Counted from the stretch's first letter, positions 47,301 through 60,799 are shown. The stretch: DNA of 64,000 nt from Amphiduros pacificus (GCA_949316495.1 OX439004.1:17593925-17657924), one strand, 5' to 3'. The notes: a model not told the origin generated them from the letters alone. Translations and numbers: made by a program.

Positions 47301-50300
47301 CTGATATTGGAAATAGACTTTTGTTAGGTAATATTGAAGGGCAATACAGACGACAGAAAATGATATTGAAGATCGCGCTAAAATGCCAAAATAAGTGGTG
47401 TGTAGGAAAAGTTAGATATTATACAAAAAGGACAAATTTAATGTCATACAAAATAGTTGGTGAGCACCGGGTGTGAATGAGTCGAGCATTTGTGTATAAG
47501 ACAGTGAATGCACCGATGAAGTGCAGGTATTGTTGAAATTCTGGGCGGTGAAACTGTCCTCAGTATTGATGAATATGCACGAACCTGTATGACAGTCTTC
47601 TTTAAAAAGTAGAAGTGCACCAAGAAGTAATTCGAATATTATACAGGACTCCCTGGCAGCCCGGATGGTGTGCATACGACAAAGACATATGACAGTACTA
47701 AATGCACGCTCCAACCCGTGGTGCATGTTTTAACTACAAAAACTACACGCAAATACCACCGCTGTGTCGAAACACAAACACGTCTCAAACAAATAGAAAA
47801 GTTTGTGCAAATGATTCGTTGGCGAGCGTCAATAAGTTGTATTGGTGGTGTGGTGTGGTGGCCTGGGCCTGAGGTGTCATCCATCTTGCCCCTCCCCCCA
47901 CGGGACAGTGATTGGGCAGTGCTGGCTGCTCAACCTCAGATATGATGGTAATTAATTGCTCAACACTTTCACACATTCATTAGCAGACTGGGACCAGATT
48001 TAATGAGCGGGCTGTCAATAGAGACACCTTATTACTGCCAGAGGCACAGGACCAGTGTATAGGCTTGTGAGCTGTACTAATGTCTTCTCCCTGGTGGCAG
48101 CTTGTACAACCTACTCCCCAAATCATTGGCCAATTTGCCCTGCTTTTGTTGGTGTACCAATAGATTTATGGCATCAAATGATTCAAAGTGATATGAACGT
48201 ACTACAGTGTGGCCATATGTGCTAACATCAATATAGTTGTTCGTCATTAAGTAATTTCCCATCAGTAATTTCCCAAGACCATAAAGCTCGGTGATAGTGA
48301 TCACTGTGATCTATGATACTCTCAAACCGTCCCCTTTATTAGTTTTTAAGTTAATCTAGTTCCATTCAATTATGATATAGTCTCTCAAGTTTCTGAAGAT
48401 GAGATTGGCAAGAAAGGAGTTCTGTCATGTTAATATTTACTACTATTATAGCGGAGAATCTTTTCAGATCAGTCAGTTCTTAAGCGAATGGATCTCATAA
48501 TGGTAGAAGGAGATTACAACCACCAGATCACACTTAAAACTGCCTTCATCCCCTGATGTCAAAGAGATTATGTGTAAATTATGACAATATGCCGCAGTCC
48601 ACACTGACAAGTAGCCCCATTATCGCCAGCCTGCATCGCCTAGGGAGACGTACTATAGCAAAGTCCTGAATCTTCACCATGGTCTCAGCGTTACTCAGAC
48701 AAAGATGGAACCATCACGGCGCTTGGGGAACGTTTTGTGAGTCAATACGACCTTGTAACGAGCAGCGGAGAGGACACTTAATCTGTCCCAGTATTTCACA
48801 CATTTGACTCCATTGTCTAACTCAGGGGAGGAATGATTTCAGTTTCATATAGCGTTCCACAACTTACATATTGGCGTCTACGCATAAGTTGAACATGTTC
48901 AAGTCAAATATAGGAAGATTACGTAAAATAAACATATATTAATAATATAATATTATAAGATGTTAAGACAAAAGCATCTGTCTGTGTGGATGGTGCGTTA
49001 TCATATTGATGTTATAGGTGATCAATGTGTCATCCCATCAGCATCCACATGGTCGGATTCTTGTCACTCTATCAAGATATTCTTCACTGGAAAAATTAAA
49101 CATCAGTGAAATTAAGAGGCTGTGAACGTCAGGATATCATAACAATAATTAATTATGGATATGGGAATTGAGAAAACAGGACTGTTAATGAGATTGTAAT
49201 ATGAGAATGACAAATGCTGTGATTTCAGGGAAATCTCGATGAGCTGTCATTCCTTCCGAGATGATTACCAACACATTATGGTGCTTTCCACAAGGACGCT
49301 GATTTAAAGCATTACTGTATTTAGTCATAAACCTTGTATTCAGCTCAATCCACCATAAAAGAACACCTTTATCTTTGATCATTAATATTGGCTCCTGGAT
49401 CACAGTCAGTGATACACAGGTGTGACTAGTATAGGTGTGAAATACTACGCTCTCTACGGATGTCCTATATGAGTGATCAACAAGATTGCCAGTGACAAAG
49501 CATTGTACACTCCCCGCTGTGAATGAAAATGGAAATTTAGATCAACTAATAAACAATTACTTTACACATGTTGTGAGTCAAGAAAATTGAGGGACACGTT
49601 AATTTCCGATATGATCTTGTGATATTCGGTGGCTAAAATGGAATTGTCTACGTTTGTTTAAAGAGTGATTGTATATCTTTTTGTAATATCAGACAGGCAC
49701 GATAACGCATCCCACGGCCTTTACACGTCCATTGTGGGACACTGGTCAGAATGAGAAACACCTCATTAGTAGATTTAGAACTTCCCCAATTATGTCGCCA
49801 TGGCTAAAATAATCATCCTAATCAGTTGCCAGTATGCAGGGCAGAAATCTTGCCAATGATCCATCCCTCACCCCCTTGTGTGGGCTGTCATTTTAGAATA
49901 TACTGACACATATTTTAAAAACTAAGAGATCAATTATCTCTAACCGCATCAAAAAATTGCACACCAATATTTCAGATATAAACACTAAATGTTATGGATA
50001 CTTTGATATAGGTCCATAATTAATGGCGATCCTAATGGTGGGGTTGCAAGCTGGCTGTGACATGAGAAGAAAAAGTAGCCAGGGGGGGACTATTAGTTGT
50101 GTCTGCTCATAATGGTGTAGATTAGCAGGTAGTGCATGTAGCAATCACATAGTTATCTTCTCTGCTTCACTGTGATCATCCCCACCTAATCCGCTCGCCA
50201 CTTGCATATCTCACTTCCCATCTGGCCCAGAGATGAAGCAATACTTTCCCTCTGGTACGAGAAGAACATCACAGCCAGGCAATCATCAAAGACATGGCAA

Positions 50301-50351
50301 GGCAGGTGCTCACCATTTTACATCCGGGTAATATGAGTTGATTTTTAATAT

Positions 50352-50411
50352 TTTGCCATTTTATTGAAAAGAGAACAAAGCCCCTGCAACAAATCAAAAT
50401 AAAATGGCAAA
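50352..50411. repeat. Inverted repeat with 14-bp perfect arms
   Basis: TTTGCCATTTTATT at 50352-50365 pairs with AATAAAATGGCAAA at 50398-50411. The loop is 32 bases. Transcripts of either strand would form a hairpin, but its stem is short for a microRNA precursor. Confidence 0.7.
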
Positions 50412-52144
50412 TGTTCCACACATTTTCTTTTTGATAAAATTAGTATTTTATTTGTCATAAAAACATTCAACATTTTAACATTTATTGTTCCTCAATACAG
50501 AAAGATTGATGAAAGTAAACTTATCAAACATGCGTATATCACAGCGTGTCAGTTTTCAAGAGAATATCACGTCATAACAGCAATTTGGAATGATCACTTC
50601 CTATTCATGTGGAGCATGCGCGAAGGGAAGTATGCTATCAAATGTGCATTTCCCTTGTCTTGTGTCGAGAAATATGAGTCATGCGGATGATAGAAACATG
50701 TGAGACTAACAATAAAACAACAATTACACCTAGAACAATGCCAGTTGTGGTGCTTCTCCTATAATCATCTCAGATGTGTTTATACATGAAAGTCAAAGGA
50801 AATCCTTATATTCCAGCCTAAAAGCGAATTGTCCTTCTCTGAACATGTAATGTTTCCTCCTTTGTAAAGATATTAGATTCTGAATGTTTAGCATTCTCTA
50901 TATGTTTCAAGCGTACAAAAAACATACTGGTATTAAAACAGAGAAATCTACAGAAAGATCAAAGCATGTGGCATATTACCGATATTTGAGCCACACTTGT
51001 GTAAACATTGTTACATATTCCTGTACTACATTCAACAGGTTCACAGAAGACCTATTCCTGTTATGTAGAATACATAAGAGTAGATATGCTTTTATAGAAA
51101 ATAGATTGAGAATCATAGTATAGAGCGGTATGGTAACAAAGGTATACAAAGCTTCTTTTGAAACAACGCTTTTTTTAAATTCCCTCACGTCACAGACGAA
51201 ACTTAAACAGGCATGTTATTTGCAATTCAAAGTGTTGTGGTTGTTTTCTTTTCTGTCTTGGCTACTGTCGGCATGGGATTACTCTGTGTTTGCAGAGAAA
51301 GTAGGATTTTCTCACGCTGTCTTATTGTCGTTTGACTGTTGTTGCTCTGGGATTTGAAAAGTGCGAAAAGGCGTGACACTGTAAACGCCCAAAACACGTC
51401 GCATGCGTCAACAGCCGTGGCAAGAACTAGTTTACACCGCGGATACGATCACAAATCAGCACTACTTGAATGTTATTTGCCCCAATGAGATGCTGAGTGG
51501 CGCGTAGGGATATCTAATTTGACAGTTAAAGCCGAAAGTAGGACCATCGCGACAAGCAAAGTACCTCGTTACAATATTGTCAAGGTCATCAAACTCGATG
51601 GATAATGAATCGAGATCACGACCCAGCCAGGAAAAGGTATCCACCGCCAGGGATATAGGCCTTGTAATGAGCACACGTCACACCAGGGAAAGTCATGGTC
51701 CAATAGAGCACAGGGGGCAAGGGAAGGAGGACCTACCGACACACTCTACTGACATAATTAGCAAAGTCCTCTGGTGGCTTACTCAAATAACCATATGCTC
51801 CCGTTTCCTGAGGGGGAAAGGTAAAACCACACATATGCAAATGCCTCTACACATATCATCCTTGAAGGATATAAGAGATGACAGAAAGGTTTCAGGCATA
51901 ACAGAGTGTTACAGTAAAAAGCAACCCGATACTCCTATCTGAAATAGGTCAAACACAACAATAAGAAAAGAAAACAAAACAAAAAAAGGGGTTGAAAAGC
52001 TCATAGAATTGAATGAATTGAAAGGGTAAGTGATATGTAAACATTGAATTTTCTTCCTTGATAAAATTCAAGTAATTAATTGCAGGAATTATTTTCTTCA
52101 CGTTCTGAAATTATCAATCTTATTGGGTTCGTATAACGTATGAG

Positions 52145-52885
52145 CAAAAGACATATATAACCAATGAAGGGGAACAAAGACACGTCTAAACAATGAAGAA
52201 GAACAAAGACATATATAAACAATGAAGTGGAACAAAGAAACGTATAAACAATGAAGGGGAACAAAGACACGTATTAACAATGAAGGAGAGCAAAGACGTT
52301 TAAACAATGAAGGGGAACAAGGACATATATAACCAATGAAGGGGAACAAAGACACATATAAACAATGAAGGGGAACAAAGACACATATAAACAATGAAGG
52401 GGAACAAAGAAACGTATAAACAATGAAGGGGAACAAAGACACGTATTAACAATGAAAGAGAGCAAAGACGTTTAAACAATGAAGGGGAACAAGGACACGT
52501 ATAAACAATGGAGAAGAACAAAGACATATAAACAATGAAGGGGAACAAAGAAACGTATAAACAATGACGGGGAACAAAGACACGTATTAACGACGAAGGA
52601 GAGCAAAGAACTTTAAACAATGAAGGGGAACAAGGACATAAATAACCAATGAAAGGGAATAAAGACACGTATAAACAATGAAGGGGAAGGAAGACATGTA
52701 TAAGCAATGAAGGGGAACAACGACATAAATAACCAATGAAGAGGAACAAAGATAAGTATAAACAATGAAGGGGAACTAAGACATATATAACCAATGAAGG
52801 GGAACGAGGACATAAGGAACCAATGAAGGGGAACAAAGATATGTATAACCAATGAAGGGGAACAAAGACATATATAACCATATTA
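52145..52885. repeat. 29-bp minisatellite, about 26 copies
   Basis: The unit is CAATGAAGGGGAACAAAGAC followed by ACATATAAA. Variants with GAGAGCAAAGACGTTTAAA are interspersed at about 52285, 52460 and 52600, suggesting multi-unit duplication with a period of about 150-170 bp. The minus strand is stop-free, giving frames up to 193 codons that I regard as non-coding. Confidence 0.95.
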
Positions 52886-52895
52886 TAGAGCCGTA

Positions 52896-52898
<3 letters not shown>

Positions 52899-52948
<50 letters not shown>
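52899..52948. repeat. (TG)n microsatellite
   Basis: About 25 uninterrupted TG units directly after the 29-bp array. Confidence 0.95.
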
Positions 52949-52951
<3 letters not shown>

Positions 52952-53120
52952 ATGGGTGTTTCTCTTAGGGTTAAATTTTTATGAAAACAAAATTGAAATT
53001 ATCTATGGATTTTAGCTGTGCTTAGCATAGATTATGTAGTGAAAGCGGGTGGGGGTGGGGGGTTGGTGGTGTATTCTGTCTGTTCGTCAAATTGGATCTT
53101 CTCATCTGAAACTACTGGTC

Positions 53121-53765
53121 TTATGCCTCAGTCACATTTGCACCGGGTGCCGACTGGAAAGTAAACATTGGCCGACCTCACAGGGTCCCGGGGGCCGGGG
53201 AGTTTATCAGCGACCATCTGAGATATGCCGCAGTTGTGTTCACATTATTAAAGCGCACCGCACGGCACGTGTAAGATGACACAGCCGTCTGTGGAATATC
53301 CTGGAGACGTCTGTCTCATTGACAGACGTCTGTCAGATATCCTAAAGACGCCTGACACGTTTGACAGACGTCTGTAATATATCCTAAAGACGTCTATATG
53401 ATATCGTAGGGAGCCCCTAGGATAATCTGACGATGGCCTGTGAACACATAAAATAAAACAAAATCATATTTTCACCGTACGATGCCACCGGCAGCCCTAA
53501 GATAATCTTAAGATATGCCTGCGGCACACGCACGGGAGCCTGCCGTGTATTTTAAGATGATATTTGATTATAAGACATCGTGGGAACGCCAGTAACTTTT
53601 ATGTTGCTGCTAAAGGTTCCCAATGACCCGTACAACGTCTTAAAGATGCCCAATTGTGGCTCATGATCTCCCTCATGGCAATCTGAAATGCCAGCCGATT
53701 TTGTAAAAAATACCTATCGGCCGTGAATATTAGCTGAAATCGACGCAAATGTGACTATGGCATTA
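53121..53765. mobile_element. PIF/Harbinger-like MITE, TTA duplication
   Basis: TGCCTCAGTCACATTTGC at 53124-53141 is matched by the inverted GCAAATGTGACTATGGCA at 53745-53762 with two mismatches. Both ends are flanked by TTA, the 3-bp duplication typical of PIF/Harbinger. The 639-bp interior has no coding capacity, is GC-richer than its surroundings and carries three diverged direct repeats around ACAGACGTCTGT palindromes (53290-53405). Confidence 0.75.
53288..53405. repeat. GACGTC palindrome repeats inside the MITE
   Basis: GACAGACGTCTGTC (53321-53334) is a perfect 14-bp palindrome, and GACAGACGTCTGT recurs at 53363-53375. Both are followed by ATATCCTAAAGACG-like sequence. The unit is about 42-56 bp and copies are uneven. 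Confidence 0.7.
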
Positions 53766-54351
53766 ACTGGATCGTAGTTTGTAGCTATTAGTAGACAAGA
53801 TGTATTTTAAGCGGACTAATTATACCTATTTTGCATCAGGCTCAGATTGTTTAAACATTTCTTTTCATACATGAAAGGTCTAATAGCTATAAAGTTGTTT
53901 GGCTGAAATTTATATCTGCTCAGGTCTTCTCTAGAAAAGGATTTATGTGAATATTATGAGGCAAGTTGCAGGCCTTTTCAGAAAATGTTCACAAGCTCAT
54001 TACAGAAGAGCTATCTATTTTCCCAACCTGATGACCATATTGAAACCATTTTCACTTGGATTTTATTATTGTTTTGCATTTTTGACAAGGTATGTCCTCA
54101 TCTAGTGACCAAAGCAAATATGTAGGCATTGACAAAACGTAAAACCAAGGACATCATAAATGGTACATGCAAGTTGTATATCATGAAGAATGGAATTGCC
54201 CAACTTGTCCATGATCATAGACATTTTATTTTTCAATATGAGTGACAGTAACGTGAGCTGTCTGCAACCAAATGATAAGAATAGGTCATGTATTATGAAT
54301 ATATATCACAGATGGTAAGCTTGAATTGTAACAATGTTATTGTATGCCTTC
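53766..54351. other. AT-rich unique DNA, no gene seen
   Basis: I recognise nothing in it. Confidence 0.4.
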
Positions 54352-56956
54352 CCTATAATATAGTCCAGTCAATATATGAAAACAAATGGCCTAACCCGAA
54401 ACAAATTAGAACAGAAATGAAACTGATAGAAAACGTCTCAGAAGAGCCTAGAGAATAACATAGTAAAAGTCTACCAAAATCTAAGTAGTGGAACAATTCA
54501 TAATTCATAAATCCAAAATGGCCGACACATGACAGGGCAAATCTTAAACATTATATAGCTTGACTCCTATTTGACATATTTGAGTAATCTTAGAGTCTAT
54601 TTTATGTTTTTTGGACATGAGAAATCCATTGGGAATCTTTCAAATAGCTAATACCCATGTTTTGTACTCTTCTTCTAAAAAATGACACATAAAAGTAGAA
54701 AAATATGTCGAAAATTAGCACTTTGCTTGTATTCCGATTATACCTGTCTGCTTTACACCTTTTCTGAGATATCCTCTACAACACATATTATTCTACAAAA
54801 ACAAGTTATCAAAAATGATAGAGAACAATTATTTACAATTAGGATTTTTAAAAAGTTTGTGTTTAACGACCCATTAAAAATTGGATTTTGCACATCATTG
54901 CAAGCTGTGGGTAACTATTAGTTACACACAGGGAGGCAATTCCCTGCTCTCCTCAAAAAGTGGGGATGGATCTTAAACTTGCTGCCTGGCATAGACACTC
55001 TGGTACATGAGACCTTGGTTTTTAGTCTCATCCAAAAGTCACCTTCCATCACTAAAGAATGTGAAAGTACCATTTTTAAAATGTCTATGGGATGACACCT
55101 CGATCTCAAGCCCAAGTGAGTTGGAAAGTAACATTTTATTGTCTTTGGTATGATATTTATCTTATTTTTCTGTTATATGTTTTGTTATTTTTTCTGTTTT
55201 TTTTCTTTTGTTCTGTTAGATTAGATTAATTAATTTCCTAGGATTGAAGTAGCAGCTTTGAATGCTTCAAAGTAAAAGCTGAATTTACTACCAACACCAA
55301 ATATACATTACCATACTGAACCGAGGTTAACAAGTATTATTTTCATCATCATCCATTTTTGCAGACTCCTCTACATTATCTACATGCCGTTGAACAGTCT
55401 AGCCCATGTTTTCCACAACTGCATTGTCAAACATACTGAACAAAGTGCCTTCAGATTTGGACACTGGAGTGATTTGGCTCACAAAGACCTGTTTGTCCAT
55501 TATTGTTTGCACATTAGTACAGGCCTAAAACCCTGACAAACCACAATAGAGGTCACATGCTCATATACATGTGACCACCTGTTGGTCCAAAGAGTACAGC
55601 CAGTGCTTGGCACTTTCAACAAAATACGATTACCATGTTTGGAGTATTTTGGTTGATTTTAGTGAGATAGCTTGTTTGTAACATGTCATTTAAGCATACC
55701 CCAAACCTCGGAAAAATTGCCTGTGACTTCTGTCATTTCATGAATGCTTTAAGGAATTTTGATGCAAAATGATGGTGCAGTTGGATACCAAGCCCTAGCT
55801 GCAATGGAGCCACTACTACACTTGAATGAGCTGCTTTAACCAATGCTTGGCCAACTGATGCTACTTTAACATTTGCATCAGTTCCTTTAATGATAGTCTG
55901 AAGCAAGAGGACCACTGAATCTGGCCGAAATGAACATGCAGCATAAGGCGAAGACAACTGATCACAGGCTGGATAAATCATAGGGGGGTTGGGGGCTCAG
56001 CCCCCTCTTTTCGGTCAAAGTTTAATGCACCACTCAAAATTAATCTGATGATCCAAAAACTTAGACTTGACAGTCTCAGGTAGCAGTCCGAAGACATTCT
56101 CCATTTTTGCAACTGAAACTAATCATTGGTCTGCTTGGAGACTGCCCTGGGAGTGTATTATGCATGGGTGGCTGAGCCCCCACCTCATCTCAAACTTAGG
56201 TTACCACATATAAAGTTCAAAGCTGATGATCTGTTAACTGATCTGCAGAATATTATGTATAGCCATGTCACAAAACTTTTGAAGAGCAAATATTTAGTGG
56301 TGGTAGGATGGGGGAGTCCAGCTACTGTAAGAAAATAATATAAGTATTTGTTTAACTAAAGATCGAAATACTTGATGACCTATTAGCTTCACAGTACAGG
56401 AAGTTGAGGTGGGGGGAGGGGGGCTGGAAAGAGGATTTATTGCATCACTCAAAATAATTTGAAACTGATGACCCAAAATCTCTTGATTCGAAAGTGCCAG
56501 GTAGTAGTCTGAAGACAAAGTCCCTCTTTGTCAGAGAACCAGAGAACCATAAAGGTCACCTAATGTACAGAATATACAATGTATTTCATAGCAGAATGAT
56601 GCTGGCATCGTATGAAATACATTACAATAAACATTACATAAGCTATTTATTTCCTTGTCATAAAATAATCTAAAATAACTGATTTACACCAACAGCAAGG
56701 GCATGATGTTATTTCAATGTGCAGGGAACCTTTAATCATACAAAAAACCCTGAATGTATACATAAAATAGGATGAAGCGTCAGTGAGAGGCGGCCATTTT
56801 GAATTTATGCAAATTAGGTGGTGTTCCACTAAGTTGGTTTTGGTAGACTTTTTATATGTTCACCTGGGTTACATTCTGAGACAAATAACACCAAAATGGT
56901 TTCTGTTCTAATTTGTTCTGGGTCATTTCATATTTTGACTGGACCACTACTATACT
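54352..56956. mobile_element. 2.6-kb element with long terminal inverted repeats
   Basis: The left end 54355-54535 and the inverted right end 56785-56956 align over about 180 bp with gaps: GTCCAGTCAA, then ATATGAAA, ACAAATTAGAACAGAAA, AGTCTACCAAAA, TAGTGGAACA and CAAAATGGCCG in the same order. The outermost bases are TATA-rich, so the exact ends and target duplication are uncertain. Inside are a protein-like minus-strand fragment (55733-55981) and an internal direct repeat (about 56020-56117 and 56430-56535: CACTCAAAAT, GATGATCCAAAA, CAGGTAGCAGTCCGAAGAC). It is a decayed DNA transposon of unassigned superfamily. Confidence 0.65.
55733..55981 (-). pseudogene. Protein-like fragment inside the long-TIR element
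   Basis: The minus frame contains DSVVLLLQTIIKG, VASVGQALVKAAHSSVVVAP and LQLGLGIQLHHHFASKFL. It is the only frame in the 54-57 kb element that reads like real protein, with even residue use and amphipathic stretches. From memory, a similar VGQAL...PLQxGLGxQLHHHFxSKFL pattern occurs in large uncharacterised predicted proteins of molluscs and cnidarians that behave like transposon products. I cannot verify this or name a catalytic function. The fragment has no start and stops soon after HHHFASKFL. Confidence 0.35.
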
Positions 56957-57850
56957 GCACAGCCCCCTAAATATACCCTCGGTATAAAATCTATATGAAT
57001 AAAGGCCTCTGGACCACTGCTTCACCCAAGAGCACCGAACAGATATATAACCTTTTCTTCCGCTTATTACAGAATACATAACTAAGATTGTAAACAGCTA
57101 ATTGAAATCCTGATAGTTGTCATGGTTACATTATACACCTTAGACGCTCAAAAGTTTAGAATATTGTAAATAACTCATGTCATCTAATCACATGCCAAAC
57201 TTTGAGAAAATCTGTTTTTGATTCTGTCAGATACTAACACTATGTTAAAAGCGCTTCGATCTATTATACTTTTTTTCAGGAAAGAACAGAAATCAATTCT
57301 ATACCATTGAATATTAGTTTCAACATTGATGATAAATAATTATAATAGTGTCAGATTCCTATTGTAGTCTCACTAAGATCGATAGTGTACTCAACAGAAG
57401 GAATATTTCATAAACTTAAATGAAGTTTCTAATGAAAACCAAAATAATTGTATTATGAATACCAGGAAGACTGGTGAAAATGTTTTTTTGAAAGTTAGCA
57501 CCAATGGTGCTTTATAGGACAGAATTCTATTATTTCTACTGTTAATTGAATGTGCTCTGAATTGTGTATGCTCGTCATGATGGCAAGTATTTATGTCAAA
57601 TAAATGGGATGTTGGCCGAACATCATTGCCAAATAAAATGGCTGCCATAAGAGCAAAATGTTAAGAAAGACATGCTTCTCCAAACGCTGCCATATTCTTC
57701 TCACGGCTGAGGCAATGCACATCCTCATCAACAAATATGTATTGAAAGGGCAACACACTTTCTACACGTACATTGAATATTACTTCGCGTCCACCCATAA
57801 AACCTCTCAAGCGCACTCCTGAGTAGCAAACAGATATTCGCTGTCTGACA
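56957..57850. other. AT-rich unique DNA, no gene seen
   Basis: No exon, RNA gene or element end was recognised. Confidence 0.4.
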
Positions 57851-58485
57851 GACCCTCGGACACCGCTCACGACAGACCCTTGGACCCCACTCACGACAGA
57901 CCCTCGGACCCCGCTCACGACAGACCCTCGGACACCGCTCACGACAGACCCTCAGACACCGCTCACGACAGACCCTCAGACACTGCTCACGACAGACCCT
58001 TGGATACCACTCACGACAGACCCATGGACCCCACTCACGACAGACCCTCGGACCCCGCTCACGACAGACCCTCGGACCCAGCTCACGACAGACCCTCGGA
58101 CACCGCTCACGACAGACCCTTGGACCCCACTCACGACAGACCCTTGGACACCGCTCACGACAGACCCTTGGATACCACTCACGACAGACCCTTGGACCCC
58201 ACTCACGACAGACCCTCGGACCCCGCTCACGACAGACCCTCGGACCCAGCTCACGACAGACCCTCGGACACCGCTCACGACAGACCCTTGGACCCCACTC
58301 ACGACAGACCCTTGGACACCGCTCACGACAGACCCTCGGACCCAGCTCACGACAGACCCTCGGACACCGCTCACGACAGACCCTTGGATACCACTCACGA
58401 CAGACCCTCGGACCCCGCTCAGGACAGACCCTCGGACCCCGCTCCCGACAGACCCGTGCATACCGCTCACGACAGCCACGTGTGT
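57851..58485. repeat. 24-bp minisatellite, about 26 copies
   Basis: The unit is CTCACGACAGACCCTCGGAC plus CCCG. Variants TTGGATACCA, TTGGACCCCA and TCAGACACCG recur in the same order, for example at 58000-58110 and 58160-58290, showing block duplication of several units. As 24 is a multiple of three, frames stay open on both strands (HDRPSDPA plus, CRERCPRV and VVSGVRGS minus). It is unusually GC-rich for the window. Confidence 0.95.
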
Positions 58486-60799
58486 CACAGCCCACACTAA
58501 CTATAAGCAACATCTGTTTGCTGAGATTCCTTTAATGACAATTAGATAAATAAAATCATATCTACTGCAGTCCCGGTTTTCTGTACTCATATAGGAAGAA
58601 TCGACGTGCAATATTCGTTTTCATAAAATCCAAATCCATTTGGTTCAGACATAGCATTTTATTTTTAAAATATTATTCTCTTATATCTAGGACGAGACTA
58701 AGAATTTCAAATGGGAGAGTGTTAGCGGAGATTATCAGCATCCTAATCTCAAGACATGAACAGTAATGATGAGGACAATACATATATGACATTCACTGAT
58801 GATATCAAGATATCAAATATACTGTACTGTAGTCCAGATGAAAAAGCAAATTCAATGTGTTCTTTGATTCAGAAAGTTCAGGTTTGAGTGAACCATGGCA
58901 TTAGGTGAGAAATAAAATATTGAGACATTTATCAGTAAACAGTAAACTACAGACATGCTGTGTCCTACACCTGTAACATCTGAAATCAGCCACACATATA
59001 CCTGCACGATTAACCTCCATATATTGTCTCATTGATGGAAACTTTCCTTGTATGAACACACCGAGATGCCTAAAAAGGTCACCAGGTTAACAGTTCAGCA
59101 GGTTTAACTCTATTCTGTTGATTCCCCTGAACTTTATGGAATATGTTCCAGTGGCTGAAGTAAGATCGTGAATGAGGCCGATTTATCTAAAGGAAATAAA
59201 AGGTCATAAAGTATCTGAGCCCTAGCATCCACATCTCTTTTTATGCCTTGAAACATGAGGATAACTGAAACACATAAATCTTTATTTTGATTATTACATA
59301 CATGGTGGAAATGTAAAGTATTTTTAAATTTCTATTGAGAGGAGCCAGAAGTATCATTTGATAGACTTGCAATATATTCCACATGATGATCGCGGTGCAA
59401 ACTCTTTGATGATACTGATTCCTTTATCAATATATATTGACACCAAGCCAACAGGTGAGACACTCAGAGAAAGTACCACTGATTCCTGCAGGGCATGATA
59501 CATAGACGTGTATTATATATCCTTGTCCTTTATATTCCGTGTGTGTTTATAATGGACGGTGCACAACATCTCTGCGATCTTGCTGTCTGTGTAATCTTCC
59601 ACAATAAAGATGTCTCCAGAAGCAATACAAAGTATTTTGAAGCATTTATCCCTTAATACTTAATTTATGAATTGTAAAAAAAATAAACAATATATGTCAT
59701 TACCTTTGATGTTTAGAAAATGATTATTTTCGCAACATTAAGACATAATTATGTATGAGTAAAGAGGCAGGTATGATCATCTATTGAGTATCTCTCCGGG
59801 CTACCCTTCCCTCTTATTTCTTGTATGTGAAGTACGTCTCCTGCCCTTTCATATCGAATAAGTATACATTGTCCAGAAAAACAGGACTGAAAATAATTTT
59901 ATTCCCTACTTGACAGATTGTCATATTTTTAGTCCATTTCAATAGACATTTGGAATTATCTAATTTGATTTCCATTGATAAATTTTGAAAGTCCAAATTT
60001 AACTGAAGAATACTTCATCCTTGTAACAAATTGACGTTTGGTTCTTAAGAGATTTTGAGGGTCTTCTCAACAATCTTTCAGTGACCAATTGTTTAGTGCT
60101 TTGAATTCACAGCTTGGCGACCAATATTGCAAATGATTACGCCGCCATTAAAATACCTGCACATGCACTTGCGACTCCACCCTATTTGATATTTTAATCC
60201 CCCAAGCCTATTAATCCTTCTGCCAGTGTGACATGTTCTCTTGTGGGTAAATCATGCCTTGACTATTCTACAGGTCAACGACATTACAGTAAGAATTCTA
60301 TTGATAGTTGCATTCAAAACATCTACAAAATGTAGAATCCTTTATTAATAGGAATATCAATATTATAAATTCTAATAATATTTTGTTGTAAGCAGGAAAT
60401 ACGTTGTATATTATTGATTAATATTAGAAAGGGACATAGACAGAGATAACTTATCTTAATGGTATAATTTATAAATGGAATAAGATATTTTACACATTGA
60501 TGATTTTATTTCTATTCTTTTTTTTATTTTTTATTTTGGAAGAACTATCACACTCACTTGTATTTTGGAAAAAAAAAGAAATTGATTTCAAAATGTAATA
60601 TCGCAATATGCAGGTCTATGAGAAGGTTTTAAGCTATTTGGCTGAGATTGGGATCAGCTGTCATACTGTACTATAAGAGATGCATCTGTTTAGGTCAGTG
60701 TTTTATCTTTTATTTTGACCAGCCAAATATTGTTATTGCCCTTTTTAGCTCCGGCCCCTGTTGGATTTAGTATGGTGGGATACTATCTGTATCTATGGG
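58486..60799. other. AT-rich unique DNA, no gene seen
   Basis: No coding exon, RNA gene or transposon was recognised. Confidence 0.45.

Larger units (their letters stand above)
43171..52139. other. Unique DNA with GC-richer islands, no gene identified
   Basis: No supported exon. Non-repetitive islands richer in GC occur at 44950-45240, 46560-46860, 47830-48110 and 48590-48790. They lack coherent frames and look like conserved non-coding elements, which only comparison can show. Also present are an (AT)n run at 43988-44022, a CTCF-like site at 44338-44352 and a 14-bp-stem inverted repeat at 50352-50411. Confidence 0.4.
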
